The notes under the pieces are model-generated. The model was not told the origin of the DNA. It made no database searches and saw nothing but the letters and a program-made list of their open reading frames with translations. Positions 38,681 through 46,763 of a stretch of 64,000 bases of DNA are shown piece by piece. The DNA is from Marinobacter adhaerens HP15. Its GTDB lineage: Bacteria > Pseudomonadota > Gammaproteobacteria > Pseudomonadales > Oleiphilaceae. Each line of letters begins with the position of its first letter. Within the stretch, counting starts at the first letter, position 1. The position numbers were made by a program, and so were the translations under genes. Where the stretch lies: the NCBI RefSeq assembly GCF_000166295.1, contig NC_017506.1:4216001-4280000 (forward strand), given 5' to 3'.

Positions 38681-40594
38681 TCAGAAGCTGTAACGTGCGG
38701 TCAGCTGGATTTCGTCTTCTTTCTGGGCCATGCCGATCGGTCCTGACTGGAAGCGGCCAAGGGGTTCGTATCCGGAAAGACCGGCAGATTCACCCGCAGG
38801 CTGGCCAGGATAGGCGGCAGTGAACGGATCCCAGGGGTTACAGGTGCGGCAGTCATCGAACTTGCGGGCACCATCGCCGACCTTGAAGTTGGCGCCGGCT
38901 GTGAGCCTGAAGTTGTCGTTAACCAGCCACTCCACTGACGGTGCAACTGCAGTTGCCTGGGCACGGACGTCGTGGGCGGTAATGATTTGTGGGCTGAGAC
39001 GGCCATTCATGTAGAAACCCTTGATCAACAGGGTCGCAATCCAGTTCTGTTCCCAGTCCGGAATGCCGGCTTCGCCCAGCAGACGCTGCTCGCGCTCGTG
39101 GTCAAGAATGTGCTGGCCAAAGATCTGACCGGAAAACAGGAACGCCTGGGACTCGTTCAGGGCAGGGATAAATATGTTCTTGTCGGCCCCCACGACGTAG
39201 CGAACGACATCAGACTCGGAATACAGCTTTTCGCGCAGGGTGTTGGCAAACTCTTCACCAGAGGTGTAGGCAGTTTCAACCCGGAACACGGTGTCGATGC
39301 CCTGGGAGTAGTAGTCCAGTGAGCCGCCGACCAGGTTTACTCTCGGGAAGTGGATATCGAACGCGATCAGGCTTGGCCAAACGGCGGTATCGCCGGTGAA
39401 TGCGTTCTCAGCCGGAATGCCACCGCGGAGGGAAGGGAGCTGGGAACGGTAGGTCAGAGCGTTCAGAGAGAAGCCGAGATCGCCGTATACACCTTCCAGT
39501 TTCAAACCCAGCTGGGTGTTGGAAAGGCTCCAGCTCGGCAGATGCGCCTCACGGATACCGATCTGCCCGGGGCCAAAGTCTGTTGCTATGCTGCCGTTGG
39601 CAAAGTTGGCAACGGTGCCGCCGTTTTCCCATAGATTATTCATACCACGGAAGAAGCAGCCTGCATCCAGGATAACGTTCGGCTGCCCACACTGGCCGAT
39701 ATCATGGGGACGGAACTGATCGAAGTTCCAGACCACCTGGAAGTTCAGGTCGTCGAAGGCCAGGCCATCGAATACCTCGGTGGGGCCCATGCGATAGTCT
39801 GACTTCAGGATCCACATGGGGATTCGGATGTCTTCCAACTCGTCGTAGATGTTGTTGCGGGAGAAATCCACCGGGTTGATAACATCCAGTACCCGGAACA
39901 AGTCCGTGCGGCCCCAGATGACCTGCTGTTTACCCAGGCGGGTGCTCAGCACGTTGCCGCTGTCGAAGTTCAGGTCAAAATCGACATAAAGTTCACGGAT
40001 GAAATCCGCCCGGTCGTTGAACTCCTGGAAACGAAGCTCGTTCAGATCCTTGTCCAGGTAGTCATCAATACAGCCCCGGCTGTCGACATCGCAGGGGCGC
40101 ACCGGAACACCAAATCCGACACCACCATCCTGAGGGTGCAGGTTTTCACCCAGGACGATCATGCCGTCGTTGGGGTTCTGGTTGATGTCGAAACCGAAGT
40201 TGGGTGTCGGAGCGATACCGCCACCATGGGGTACGAATGGGTCAGGATTGGGCGCCAGTGCGGTGTCTTCGAGAAGAATGGCACCACCAGCGGTACGTCC
40301 ATATTCATCCTTGTTCAGGTCGTACACCCCGTCATAGGTGCCGCGCAATGTGCCGTTGATGGAAACGTTGCTGAAAATGCCCACGTCGCCAATTCGTTTC
40401 TCGCCTTCCAGTTGCAGCGTATTCCGGAACTTGGATAGACCGACGCCCTCTCGCCCGTAGGTTGCGTTTTCGTAGAAACCGTTGACGCGGGCATCTTCCG
40501 CAGCAACGGCTGTAGTCATTGGAACCAGCGCCAGGGTGGCACTACCCGCAAGGGTGCAGCACCAGAACCTCAGGCCTTTTATTGTTGTTTGCAT
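38681..40594 (-). CDS. DUF1302 outer-membrane protein, predicted beta-barrel
   Basis: A secreted protein of 637 residues with signal peptide about 1-32 (ending in TTAVAAED). The sequence is in amphipathic strands with many Asn, Gly and aromatic residues and ends in ARYSF, an outer-membrane-barrel C-terminal signature. Its length and N-terminal pattern (FYENATYGREGVGLSKFRNTLQLEGEK) match DUF1302. It lies 43 bases after the RND gene in the same operon. By family and place it may be the outer-membrane pore or receptor for a hydrophobic compound handled by the RND protein. Confidence 0.88.
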   Translation of the reverse strand: MQTTIKGLRFWCCTLAGSATLALVPMTTAVAAEDARVNGFYENATYGREGVGLSKFRNTLQLEGEKRIGDVGIFSNVSINGTLRGTYDGVYDLNKDEYGRTAGGAILLEDTALAPNPDPFVPHGGGIAPTPNFGFDINQNPNDGMIVLGENLHPQDGGVGFGVPVRPCDVDSRGCIDDYLDKDLNELRFQEFNDRADFIRELYVDFDLNFDSGNVLSTRLGKQQVIWGRTDLFRVLDVINPVDFSRNNIYDELEDIRIPMWILKSDYRMGPTEVFDGLAFDDLNFQVVWNFDQFRPHDIGQCGQPNVILDAGCFFRGMNNLWENGGTVANFANGSIATDFGPGQIGIREAHLPSWSLSNTQLGLKLEGVYGDLGFSLNALTYRSQLPSLRGGIPAENAFTGDTAVWPSLIAFDIHFPRVNLVGGSLDYYSQGIDTVFRVETAYTSGEEFANTLREKLYSESDVVRYVVGADKNIFIPALNESQAFLFSGQIFGQHILDHEREQRLLGEAGIPDWEQNWIATLLIKGFYMNGRLSPQIITAHDVRAQATAVAPSVEWLVNDNFRLTAGANFKVGDGARKFDDCRTCNPWDPFTAAYPGQPAGESAGLSGYEPLGRFQSGPIGMAQKEDEIQLTARYSF

Positions 40595-40637
40595 GGCATG
40601 TCCTCGTTACAGGTTTTAGTGGGGCTTGGTACCGGGT

Positions 40638-43103
40638 TCAGGCCCGGTACGGCGCTCCCGTCACAAACCCATCGTCCTGTCTTGAATCCAACACAGGGGA
40701 TGGAGCTGATTTCGTTTCCTTGTGGTCCGAATGCAGGATTCCGTCTTCATCGGCATAGACGTCGGTGATGAATCGCGGTTTGAAGGCCAGTACCCAGGAA
40801 GGCACCAGCAGCATGGCGGCCATGCCGTTGATGACGATCATCACGCACAGCAGCAACGCAGCGTCGGACTGGAATCGAAGATTGGAGAAGATGACCCACA
40901 TGATGATCCCGGCCATCAGGGTCAGTGCGGTAAAACTGATGGCCATGCCTGTGGTTGAAATGGCACGTCTGACGGATTCGCGCAGGTCCCCGCACTTGGC
41001 CATTTCCTCGCGAATGCGGTCCATCATGTAGATGGAGTAATCGATACCTACGCCGATTCCCACAGCGATGACCGGAACGGTATTGATGTCGATGCTCAGA
41101 CCGTTCAGGCCCATGTAGGCGTAGGTGAGGGTGGTGGCGAACAGCATTGCCAGGAGCATCATCAGGCCGGCGTGCCAGGAGGTGTAGAACAGCATCACGA
41201 AGGCGAAGATGAGCAGAAAGACCAGTGGCAGAACGATCACATTGGTTTCAAAGGCTGATTCGTTCATGGCAGCTGCGACACCAAGCGTGCCGCCCGCCAG
41301 TCGAATGGTCAGGCCGTCAACGCTGTCTCCGTTTTCAGCGATCCATTCCTTGGCCATATGAATCGCACGACGGATGGTTTCGCCCTGACGGTCCTTGTAA
41401 TAGAACACCAGGTTGGCGACTCGATCGTCGGTGTCGTTGAACTCATCCAGGGCGCCAGGCACCGGGCTCGATGCCATGTACGTGAACATCAACCCACCCA
41501 CGTAGCCGGCATCGTGGGGGATCTGGTACCAGCGCGGGTCATCGTTGTGCATCAGACGATTCACTTGCTTGACCAGGTCGGGTAATCCCTTGCTGCCGCC
41601 CACTTCCGGATCCAGCAGCATATGGGCCTGAAGATCAGACAGGGCCTCAAGCACCTCGGGACGCTTCAGTCCGCCTTTTTCACTGGTTTCGGCAACAATG
41701 TAGAGCTCCTCGGAACCCGGGAAACGGTCATTAACCACGCGGGAAGAGATGTTGTAATCGTGGTCGGGGTAAAGGATCGGCGAGCCGGGCTCGGAATCAC
41801 CAATCTGTACATTGGATGCGGCCAGCAAACCACCCAGCATGGATATAGCTGCCACGGCGAGAATGACTCGGGCCGCTCCGGGTCGAGTGACGGTTCGAGA
41901 GCAGCTGGCACCGATGTGGCGCAAGGCAGTTTCGCGAATTTCCGGATTCTTGGGCGTAGGCAGAATGGAGAGCAGTAGCGGAACACCGATCAGGACGGTA
42001 AAAACAACGGTGATCGCCCAGAGTGACGCGTAGATGCCAAGATGGGTGTTCAGGGGGATCGAGCCAATGGCGATCAACGACAGACCAATGGCGTCGGAGA
42101 CCACCCCCAGAGAGCCTGGCCGGAAAAGGCTGTCGAAGGTTGCTTTCGCCGCCTTTGGGCCGCTACCCAGTACCAGGGTCTCTGCATAGTAGCGCTCGAC
42201 CAGTTGCACACCGTGGCTCATGGCTCGCGCTGCAATCAAAAAGGGGATTACCAGACCTAAGGGGTCCAGGTTGTAGCCGAGTACACTGATAATCCCAAGT
42301 CCCCACACGGTGGAGATGAGAACGCCTCCAAGGGGGATTAGCACACCGTACGCTTTACGGAAGTGGAAGATGAGCAGTGCCAGCATGGTCAGCACTGTGA
42401 AAATGAAGATCTGAAGGATCTGGTCCATGTAAGTGTAGGCCCAGCCCACCAGCACCGGCTGACCGGTGGCGTAGATGGTGACACCCTCGCCAGCCTCATT
42501 GGCGCGCAGTTCCTGAAGTTGGGCAAAGGTTGCTTCGTAATCCAGTTTGCCTTCAATGAGCTGCGCCTTGACCAGCGCCATCTTCAGATCGGGGGAAACC
42601 AGCGGCCCGTAAACCCGCGGATTGGCGGCTACATCGGCGCGCATGGCATCCAGTGCCTGCTGGGAATATTCGCCGCTGGTAGAGTCGTAATAGGGCTCGG
42701 AGTTGATGCTGCCGACTTCCGTCAGCCAGATTTTCCGGGAATTGCGGTGGGTGACGCTGGAAACCAGGTTGTGGTTGACGCCCGGCAGGCTGTCGACCGC
42801 CTGGGTGATTCGATCGATTCTGGCCAGGTTGTCGTTAGTGAAGATATCACCGTCGGAAAACTCGACCCCGACCACAAGAACATTGGCACCACCGAAACTG
42901 TCCTTGATGCTGTTATGCAGCTGGATGTAAGGGTGTTGCTGAGGCAAAAGATCCGCGAAATCCGTGTAGATTTTCAGGCCTGGGATACGCAGGGCGAAGA
43001 TCAGTGTCAGTATCGCGATCACTGAAAGCACCTTGCGGGGGTTGTTGAATATCCACACTTCCAGCAGATGCAGCAGATGTGTGAAACGATGCAATCCGGG
43101 CAT
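40638..43103 (-). CDS. RND superfamily transporter, HAE3/MMPL type
   Basis: An inner-membrane transporter of 821 residues in two homologous halves. Each half has one helix, a periplasmic domain and a block of five to six helices. The second block has PVIAVGIGVGIDYSIYMMDRIREEM, the MMPL/HAE3 signature with the buried Asp. It is smaller than AcrB-type pumps (about 1050). HAE3 members move lipids, hopanoids or other hydrophobic molecules. Here it lies between a YCF48 lipoprotein gene and a DUF1302 gene, and is under the same kind of promoter as phenol degradation. Direction of transport is unknown. Confidence 0.9.
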   Translation of the reverse strand: MPGLHRFTHLLHLLEVWIFNNPRKVLSVIAILTLIFALRIPGLKIYTDFADLLPQQHPYIQLHNSIKDSFGGANVLVVGVEFSDGDIFTNDNLARIDRITQAVDSLPGVNHNLVSSVTHRNSRKIWLTEVGSINSEPYYDSTSGEYSQQALDAMRADVAANPRVYGPLVSPDLKMALVKAQLIEGKLDYEATFAQLQELRANEAGEGVTIYATGQPVLVGWAYTYMDQILQIFIFTVLTMLALLIFHFRKAYGVLIPLGGVLISTVWGLGIISVLGYNLDPLGLVIPFLIAARAMSHGVQLVERYYAETLVLGSGPKAAKATFDSLFRPGSLGVVSDAIGLSLIAIGSIPLNTHLGIYASLWAITVVFTVLIGVPLLLSILPTPKNPEIRETALRHIGASCSRTVTRPGAARVILAVAAISMLGGLLAASNVQIGDSEPGSPILYPDHDYNISSRVVNDRFPGSEELYIVAETSEKGGLKRPEVLEALSDLQAHMLLDPEVGGSKGLPDLVKQVNRLMHNDDPRWYQIPHDAGYVGGLMFTYMASSPVPGALDEFNDTDDRVANLVFYYKDRQGETIRRAIHMAKEWIAENGDSVDGLTIRLAGGTLGVAAAMNESAFETNVIVLPLVFLLIFAFVMLFYTSWHAGLMMLLAMLFATTLTYAYMGLNGLSIDINTVPVIAVGIGVGIDYSIYMMDRIREEMAKCGDLRESVRRAISTTGMAISFTALTLMAGIIMWVIFSNLRFQSDAALLLCVMIVINGMAAMLLVPSWVLAFKPRFITDVYADEDGILHSDHKETKSAPSPVLDSRQDDGFVTGAPYRA

Positions 43104-43114
43104 GGTTGATATCC

Positions 43115-44107
43115 TCAGTCTTTGCTGGCGGCGTTCGCCGCAGGAAGTTCAAGGTCGAAAAGCAGGCCACGACCTCCGGCAACAAGCAGTCTTTGCTCGG
43201 GCATGAGCAGGCCGGTTCGCAGATACAGCGGCTGGTCAGATTCCGAGATTTTTTTCCAGGCGGGCCCCTGCAACTGAAGAACGGTGGCATTGTCGGCAAC
43301 CGCATAGAGTTCGGGGCTGCCGGGGATGAAACCGAATACCGGAGCATTGGTCTCAGTAGGCATCTGCTCCCAGCTCTCACCACCGTCTGTGGTGTGGTAG
43401 ATGAACCCGTTCAGGCCGCCAACCCAACCCTCCTCCATGGAGCGGAAGTAGCTGGTATGGGCGTAGAACTCATCCGGCAGATAACCGGCGTAATCCCAGT
43501 TAAAGCCACCATCATCGCTGCGAAGCACCATGCCGTACTCGCCGGTGGCGATGGCCTGATCCTCGTTAATGAACTGCAGGTTGTTGATGATGGCGTCTTC
43601 GTAAAGAGAGGTTTCATCCCAGTTCTGGCCCAGATCAGAGCTGTACTGGATGGTGGTAAAGCTGCCTGCTGCCCACCAACTTCCGTCAGGGGCACAAGCC
43701 ACGGTCAACATTTGTTCCTGGCTCGGCAACGGGTGCGGGGTCCAGAGGCTTCCCTGGACATTGCCTTGCCATACCTGGTTGTCGAAGGTCAGTCCGATAA
43801 ATGAGTTGTCCGGGCAGACATCCAGAGCCAAAAAGCTTGCTGTGGAATTCAGTGCCTGTCTCTTCCAGGTTTCGCCGTTATCCCGGCTGGTAAGCAGTAC
43901 ACCGTCGTTGCCAGTAACGACAATGACCTGATCGTTCCGGACCATGGACTGGTAGAAGTCTGTGCGCTTGGAGGATTGTTCGGAAACCTGGCGTACCGCC
44001 TCGAGATTGAGGGGCGCTTCGCAACCCGTCAGCAGCAGCGATGAACTACTGGCTATTGCGATCGCTGTACCGACAGTGCGCCATGAGCGCAGAGGGGTAT
44101 TTTGCAT
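43115..44107 (-). CDS. YCF48/BNR-repeat lipoprotein
   Basis: A lipoprotein of 330 residues: LLLTGC puts the lipidated Cys at position 29. The mature part is built of repeated beta-propeller blades with Asp-box-like turns (SRDNGETW, SSDLGQNW, SDDGGFNW, TTDGGESW). YCF48 proteins (HCF136 in plants) help to assemble membrane complexes, so this one may help to assemble the RND/DUF1302 machinery; that is inference. It is the first gene of the operon, 11 bases before the RND gene, and its leader has an AAAAACAA motif. Confidence 0.87.
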   Translation of the reverse strand: MQNTPLRSWRTVGTAIAIASSSSLLLTGCEAPLNLEAVRQVSEQSSKRTDFYQSMVRNDQVIVVTGNDGVLLTSRDNGETWKRQALNSTASFLALDVCPDNSFIGLTFDNQVWQGNVQGSLWTPHPLPSQEQMLTVACAPDGSWWAAGSFTTIQYSSDLGQNWDETSLYEDAIINNLQFINEDQAIATGEYGMVLRSDDGGFNWDYAGYLPDEFYAHTSYFRSMEEGWVGGLNGFIYHTTDGGESWEQMPTETNAPVFGFIPGSPELYAVADNATVLQLQGPAWKKISESDQPLYLRTGLLMPEQRLLVAGGRGLLFDLELPAANAASKD

Positions 44108-44122
44108 TTTCTGTCACCGTCT

Positions 44123-44130
44123 TTGTTTTT
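44123..44130 (-). promoter_or_regulatory. A-rich (Crc/Hfq-like) motif in the YCF48 leader
   Basis: On the reverse strand AAAAACAA fits the AANAANAA form of Crc/Hfq catabolite-repression targets. It lies 15 bases before the YCF48 start codon, next to the ribosome site. It joins the set found at the dmp gene starts. Confidence 0.4.
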
Positions 44131-44155
44131 GTGAAAAAGCGACTGACGGTGAGAG

Positions 44156-44171
44156 AGCAACCGGTATGCCA
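44156..44171 (-). promoter_or_regulatory. Sigma-54 promoter of the YCF48-RND-DUF1302-DUF1329 operon
   Basis: On the reverse strand TGGCATACCGGTTGCT fits the sigma-54 consensus (TGGCAY-N5-TTGCW) at every position. Transcription should start near 44145, about 38 bases before the YCF48 start codon. DmpR-type sites lie about 95-120 bases upstream, and the DmpR-type regulator gene ends just beyond them. Confidence 0.9.
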
Positions 44172-44263
44172 TGTCCTTTAAGGCTTTTTTAACTATCTGA
44201 AAATAAATAATTAATTCAGAATTTAACTGGTCGTTTGGACGCGCTATCAGGCCGATAGAAAAG

Positions 44264-44290
44264 TTTGATTTTAATCAAATGATCAAACCA
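44264..44290. promoter_or_regulatory. Candidate DmpR/XylR-type upstream activating site for the transporter operon
   Basis: TTTGATTTTAATCAAA (44264-44279) is a perfect 7-2-7 palindrome. It runs into ATCAAATGATCAAACCA (44274-44290), so TTGATCA-type half-sites repeat on both strands. This is the style of XylR/DmpR enhancer sites, and ATCAAATGAT is shared with the site at 46183 before dmpK. Confidence 0.65.
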
Positions 44291-44363
44291 AGAGGCGGAT
44301 TGCTTATTTCATAAGGTGGGATTCGGTCGTCGCAACATCCCTGTTGCCCGATGGGGTTTGCTT

Positions 44364-46070
44364 TCAGTTTTCGGCGAGGATGCCGGATTTTTTAAGCCGG
44401 TAGGCCAGGGCCGGGCGGGTAAGTCCGAGTATGCGTGCAGCACCAGAGACATTTTGGTTGGCCTGCTCCATGGCGCGGCGCATGAGTGTCTCTTCAACTT
44501 CATCCAGACTGATGGAGTCGCCCAGAATCTGATCCGCCCAGCCCCCGGAATTTCCTGGTGAACCTTCGTGTACCACATGACCCTCGCCATCCACGACTTC
44601 ATGGGGTTTTTCCGAATGATTGTCCGGGAAGACGGCGAACAAGGATTCCTGACTGATAGATTCGTTGTTATCAGTAAGAATCACGCCCCGCTCGATCACG
44701 TTTTCAAGCTCTCGAATATTTCCGGGCCAACGATAATTCATACACAGAGCCAGTGCCTTGTCCGAAAGACCCAGGGTTCTTTTGTTGTATTCCGAATGGA
44801 ACTTCTTTAGAAAATGCTCCACCAGTAGAGGCAGATCTTCCAGCCGGTCCCGAAGGGGTGGGATTTTTACCGGGAACACATTCAGTCGGTAGTACAGGTC
44901 CGCGCGGAACTTACCGGATTCAACGGCTTCGGCGAGGCTTTCGTTCGTGGCAGCAATCACTCGAACATTGACCGACCGGGTGCGATTGTCACCCACCCGT
45001 TCGAGTTCACCTTCCTGCAGTACCCTTAACAGCGTGGCCTGCGCTCGAGCCGTAAGTTCGACCACCTCATCCAGAAAAATGGTGCCACCGTTAGCCCGCT
45101 CGAAGCGGCCCGGACGTGACTGATTCGCGCCGGTGTAGGCGCCCTTTTCGACACCAAAGAGTTCGGCTTCAATCAGGTCGGGAGGTATGGCTGCACAGTT
45201 CACGGCGACAAACGGCTGCTCCGCCCGCTCGCTGCGGAGGTGGACGCTTCTGGCGATGACCTCTTTGCCGACGCCGGTTTCACCCAGAAGGAGGACCGAG
45301 ACCTTGCCCATGGCGGCCTTGTCGATCATCTTGCAGACCTTGTTATAAGACGCGGACTGGCCAATGCCGTAATACTGCCCCTGTTGATTCTCAAGGCTGC
45401 TGCGAAGTGAGCTCACCTGAGACTGCAAGTCGTAGAGCTCTTCGATCATGGGGTCTGCTTTGAAGTATTTGATGAACTCCTCTGAGTCTTCCCACTCTTC
45501 GGCCGGTTTCCCGACGATGTGGCATTTCTCGTCGCCGCAGCCCCGGCAGGTGACCTCCTTGAAAATGATCTGGCGTCCCATAAACGAGGAGGTATATGCG
45601 CAGGCATAGCCGAGCAGCGACCAGCAGGCAGGCTCGTCCATCTGGCCGAGTTCGGTCTGACAGATCTCCACCTCGAAAGAGTCAAACCAGTCAAGTTCCC
45701 CGTAAAAGCCCCCAGTGTCCTGATCGATATCAATCTCAATCGGGATGACTTTCACCATGCCCTTCAGAGAATGGAGCTGGGGCCCGGCCAGGAATATGTC
45801 CAGTTCGCTGCAGTGCGGGCGAAGCTTGCGGGCAAGTTCTGCATCCCGAAGTCCGGACTGATAGCCAAGGCGCAGGAAAAACCCTTTTGCCCGTTCAATG
45901 CCGATGGTATTGACCATCTCACGGCGGAATGCAGCCATGGCGGAGACCTGCATGAGGAGCATCCGCTGTTCGCCAAACCAGATTTTGCCTTCCGTGCTTT
46001 GAAACCGGATCTGTTCCGTAAGATCCTGAAAGTCCGCGTATTGCAGCTGTGGCTTGTAGCTGATTGCCAT
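44364..46070 (-). CDS. dmpR: Sigma-54-dependent phenol-responsive activator (DmpR/PhhR/MopR type)
   Basis: A one-component activator of 568 residues (DmpR is 563). The sensor domain (1-210) begins MAISYKPQLQ and has His100 and Trp128, the phenol contacts of DmpR/MopR. The V4R zinc site is in CRGCGDEKCHIVG. Next come the linker, the AAA+ domain (GETGVGKE Walker A, a GAYTGA loop, LDEVVEL) and a Fis-type helix-turn-helix at the end (NVSGAARILGLTRPALAYRL). I use ATG 46070; the frame is open to 46139 but the extra residues do not match the family. AACAACAA lies 15 bases before the start. It should activate the sigma-54 promoters on both sides. Confidence 0.94.
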   Translation of the reverse strand: MAISYKPQLQYADFQDLTEQIRFQSTEGKIWFGEQRMLLMQVSAMAAFRREMVNTIGIERAKGFFLRLGYQSGLRDAELARKLRPHCSELDIFLAGPQLHSLKGMVKVIPIEIDIDQDTGGFYGELDWFDSFEVEICQTELGQMDEPACWSLLGYACAYTSSFMGRQIIFKEVTCRGCGDEKCHIVGKPAEEWEDSEEFIKYFKADPMIEELYDLQSQVSSLRSSLENQQGQYYGIGQSASYNKVCKMIDKAAMGKVSVLLLGETGVGKEVIARSVHLRSERAEQPFVAVNCAAIPPDLIEAELFGVEKGAYTGANQSRPGRFERANGGTIFLDEVVELTARAQATLLRVLQEGELERVGDNRTRSVNVRVIAATNESLAEAVESGKFRADLYYRLNVFPVKIPPLRDRLEDLPLLVEHFLKKFHSEYNKRTLGLSDKALALCMNYRWPGNIRELENVIERGVILTDNNESISQESLFAVFPDNHSEKPHEVVDGEGHVVHEGSPGNSGGWADQILGDSISLDEVEETLMRRAMEQANQNVSGAARILGLTRPALAYRLKKSGILAEN

Positions 46071-46084
46071 GTCAGGAGCCCCGT

Positions 46085-46092
46085 TTGTTGTT
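46085..46092 (-). promoter_or_regulatory. A-rich (Crc/Hfq-like) motif before dmpR
   Basis: AACAACAA on the reverse strand, 14 bases before the dmpR start codon. It fits AANAANAA. If real, it would lower translation of the activator when a preferred carbon source is present. Confidence 0.4.
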
Positions 46093-46182
46093 GTGTGGGG
46101 TTGGGGTTGTGCCCTGGTTGAGAGTCCGAGTGCGGGCACGAAATTGCTGCTCTATATAACACCTGATGAAAGTCAAAAATCA

Positions 46183-46281
46183 ATCAAATGATAAAAATCT
46201 GGCCATTTGTCTGATGATTTTCTGTGCATCTGAGCATTTGCTGAGATAGCTTTCCCGAGTTGATCAAATAATGAAAATCCG
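46183..46281. promoter_or_regulatory. Pair of DmpR-type upstream activating sites for the dmp operon
   Basis: ATCAAATGATAAAAATCTG (46183-46201) and ATCAAATAATGAAAATCCG (46263-46281) agree at 16 of 19 positions and lie exactly 80 bases apart. The second is preceded by TTG, giving TTGATCAAAT. They lie about 115-215 bases before the sigma-54 promoter of dmpK, a usual enhancer distance. With the promoter, they account for the 382-base gap between dmpR and dmpK. Confidence 0.65.
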
Positions 46282-46366
46282 CCCGTTCCAACCCTCGTTG
46301 TGTTCCCTGAAACATCCTTGCCTGCGACTCCTGATAACAAAATAAAGCTAATAAAAACAGTAGATT

Positions 46367-46379
46367 GAAAACTTTGATT
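46367..46379 (-). promoter_or_regulatory. Possible IHF site between the enhancers and the dmp promoter
   Basis: On the reverse strand AATCAAAGTTTTC fits the IHF consensus WATCAA-N4-TTR at all but the last base. It lies in an A/T-rich stretch 18 bases before the -24 element. IHF bending is common at DmpR/XylR promoters. The match is weak. Confidence 0.3.
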
Positions 46380-46396
46380 GTCGCCCGCTCAGGGTT

Positions 46397-46412
46397 TGGC
46401 ACACCCGTTGCT
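46397..46412 (+). promoter_or_regulatory. Sigma-54 promoter of the dmp operon
   Basis: TGGCACACCCGTTGCT matches the consensus TGGCAC-N5-TTGCW exactly. Transcription should start near 46423, about 30 bases before the dmpK start codon. It has the same -24/-12 elements as the promoter at 44156-44171 on the other strand. Confidence 0.93.
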
Positions 46413-46427
46413 CCTCTCTCACCAGCC

Positions 46428-46435
46428 AACAACAA
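46428..46435 (+). promoter_or_regulatory. A-rich (Crc/Hfq-like) motif before dmpK
   Basis: AACAACAA, 17 bases before the dmpK start codon, within the first bases of the predicted mRNA. Similar motifs lie at 46741-46748 (dmpL), 48058-48065 (inside dmpN, just after its start), 49641-49648 (dmpO), 51415-51425 (dmpB) and 55518-55525 (dmpF). Confidence 0.45.
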
Positions 46436-46452
46436 AGACAATGGGGCAAACA

Positions 46453-46713
46453 ATGACGACCCAGAACGACATCAAATCCTTCGACGAGCTGACGCGATAC
46501 ATCCGGGTGCGGAGTGAGCCGGGCGACAAGTTCGTGGAATTCGACTTCGCCATTGGTTACCCGGAGCTGTTCGTTGAACTCGTTCTTCCCCGCGAGGCCT
46601 TCGAAATCTTCTGCAGGCACAACAAGGTTGTCCACATGGATTCCGAGATGATCCGCGAGATCGATGAAGACATGGTCAAGTGGCGCTTCGGGGAGCGTGG
46701 GCAGCGTTACTGA
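46453..46713 (+). CDS. dmpK: Phenol hydroxylase assembly component P0
   Basis: A small protein of 86 residues. DmpK is not needed for catalysis but for making active enzyme, probably in iron loading of the oxygenase. The middle FVEFDFAIGYPELFVELVLPREAFEIFCRHNKVVHMDSEM is typical of the family. I use ATG 46453 with GGGG upstream; ATG 46441 is in frame but has no ribosome site. First gene of the sigma-54 operon. Confidence 0.88.
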   Translation: MTTQNDIKSFDELTRYIRVRSEPGDKFVEFDFAIGYPELFVELVLPREAFEIFCRHNKVVHMDSEMIREIDEDMVKWRFGERGQRY

Positions 46714-46763
46714 GCGAAGCGCATCAGCATCCATATTCACAACAACAAGACGGTAAGGTTGAT

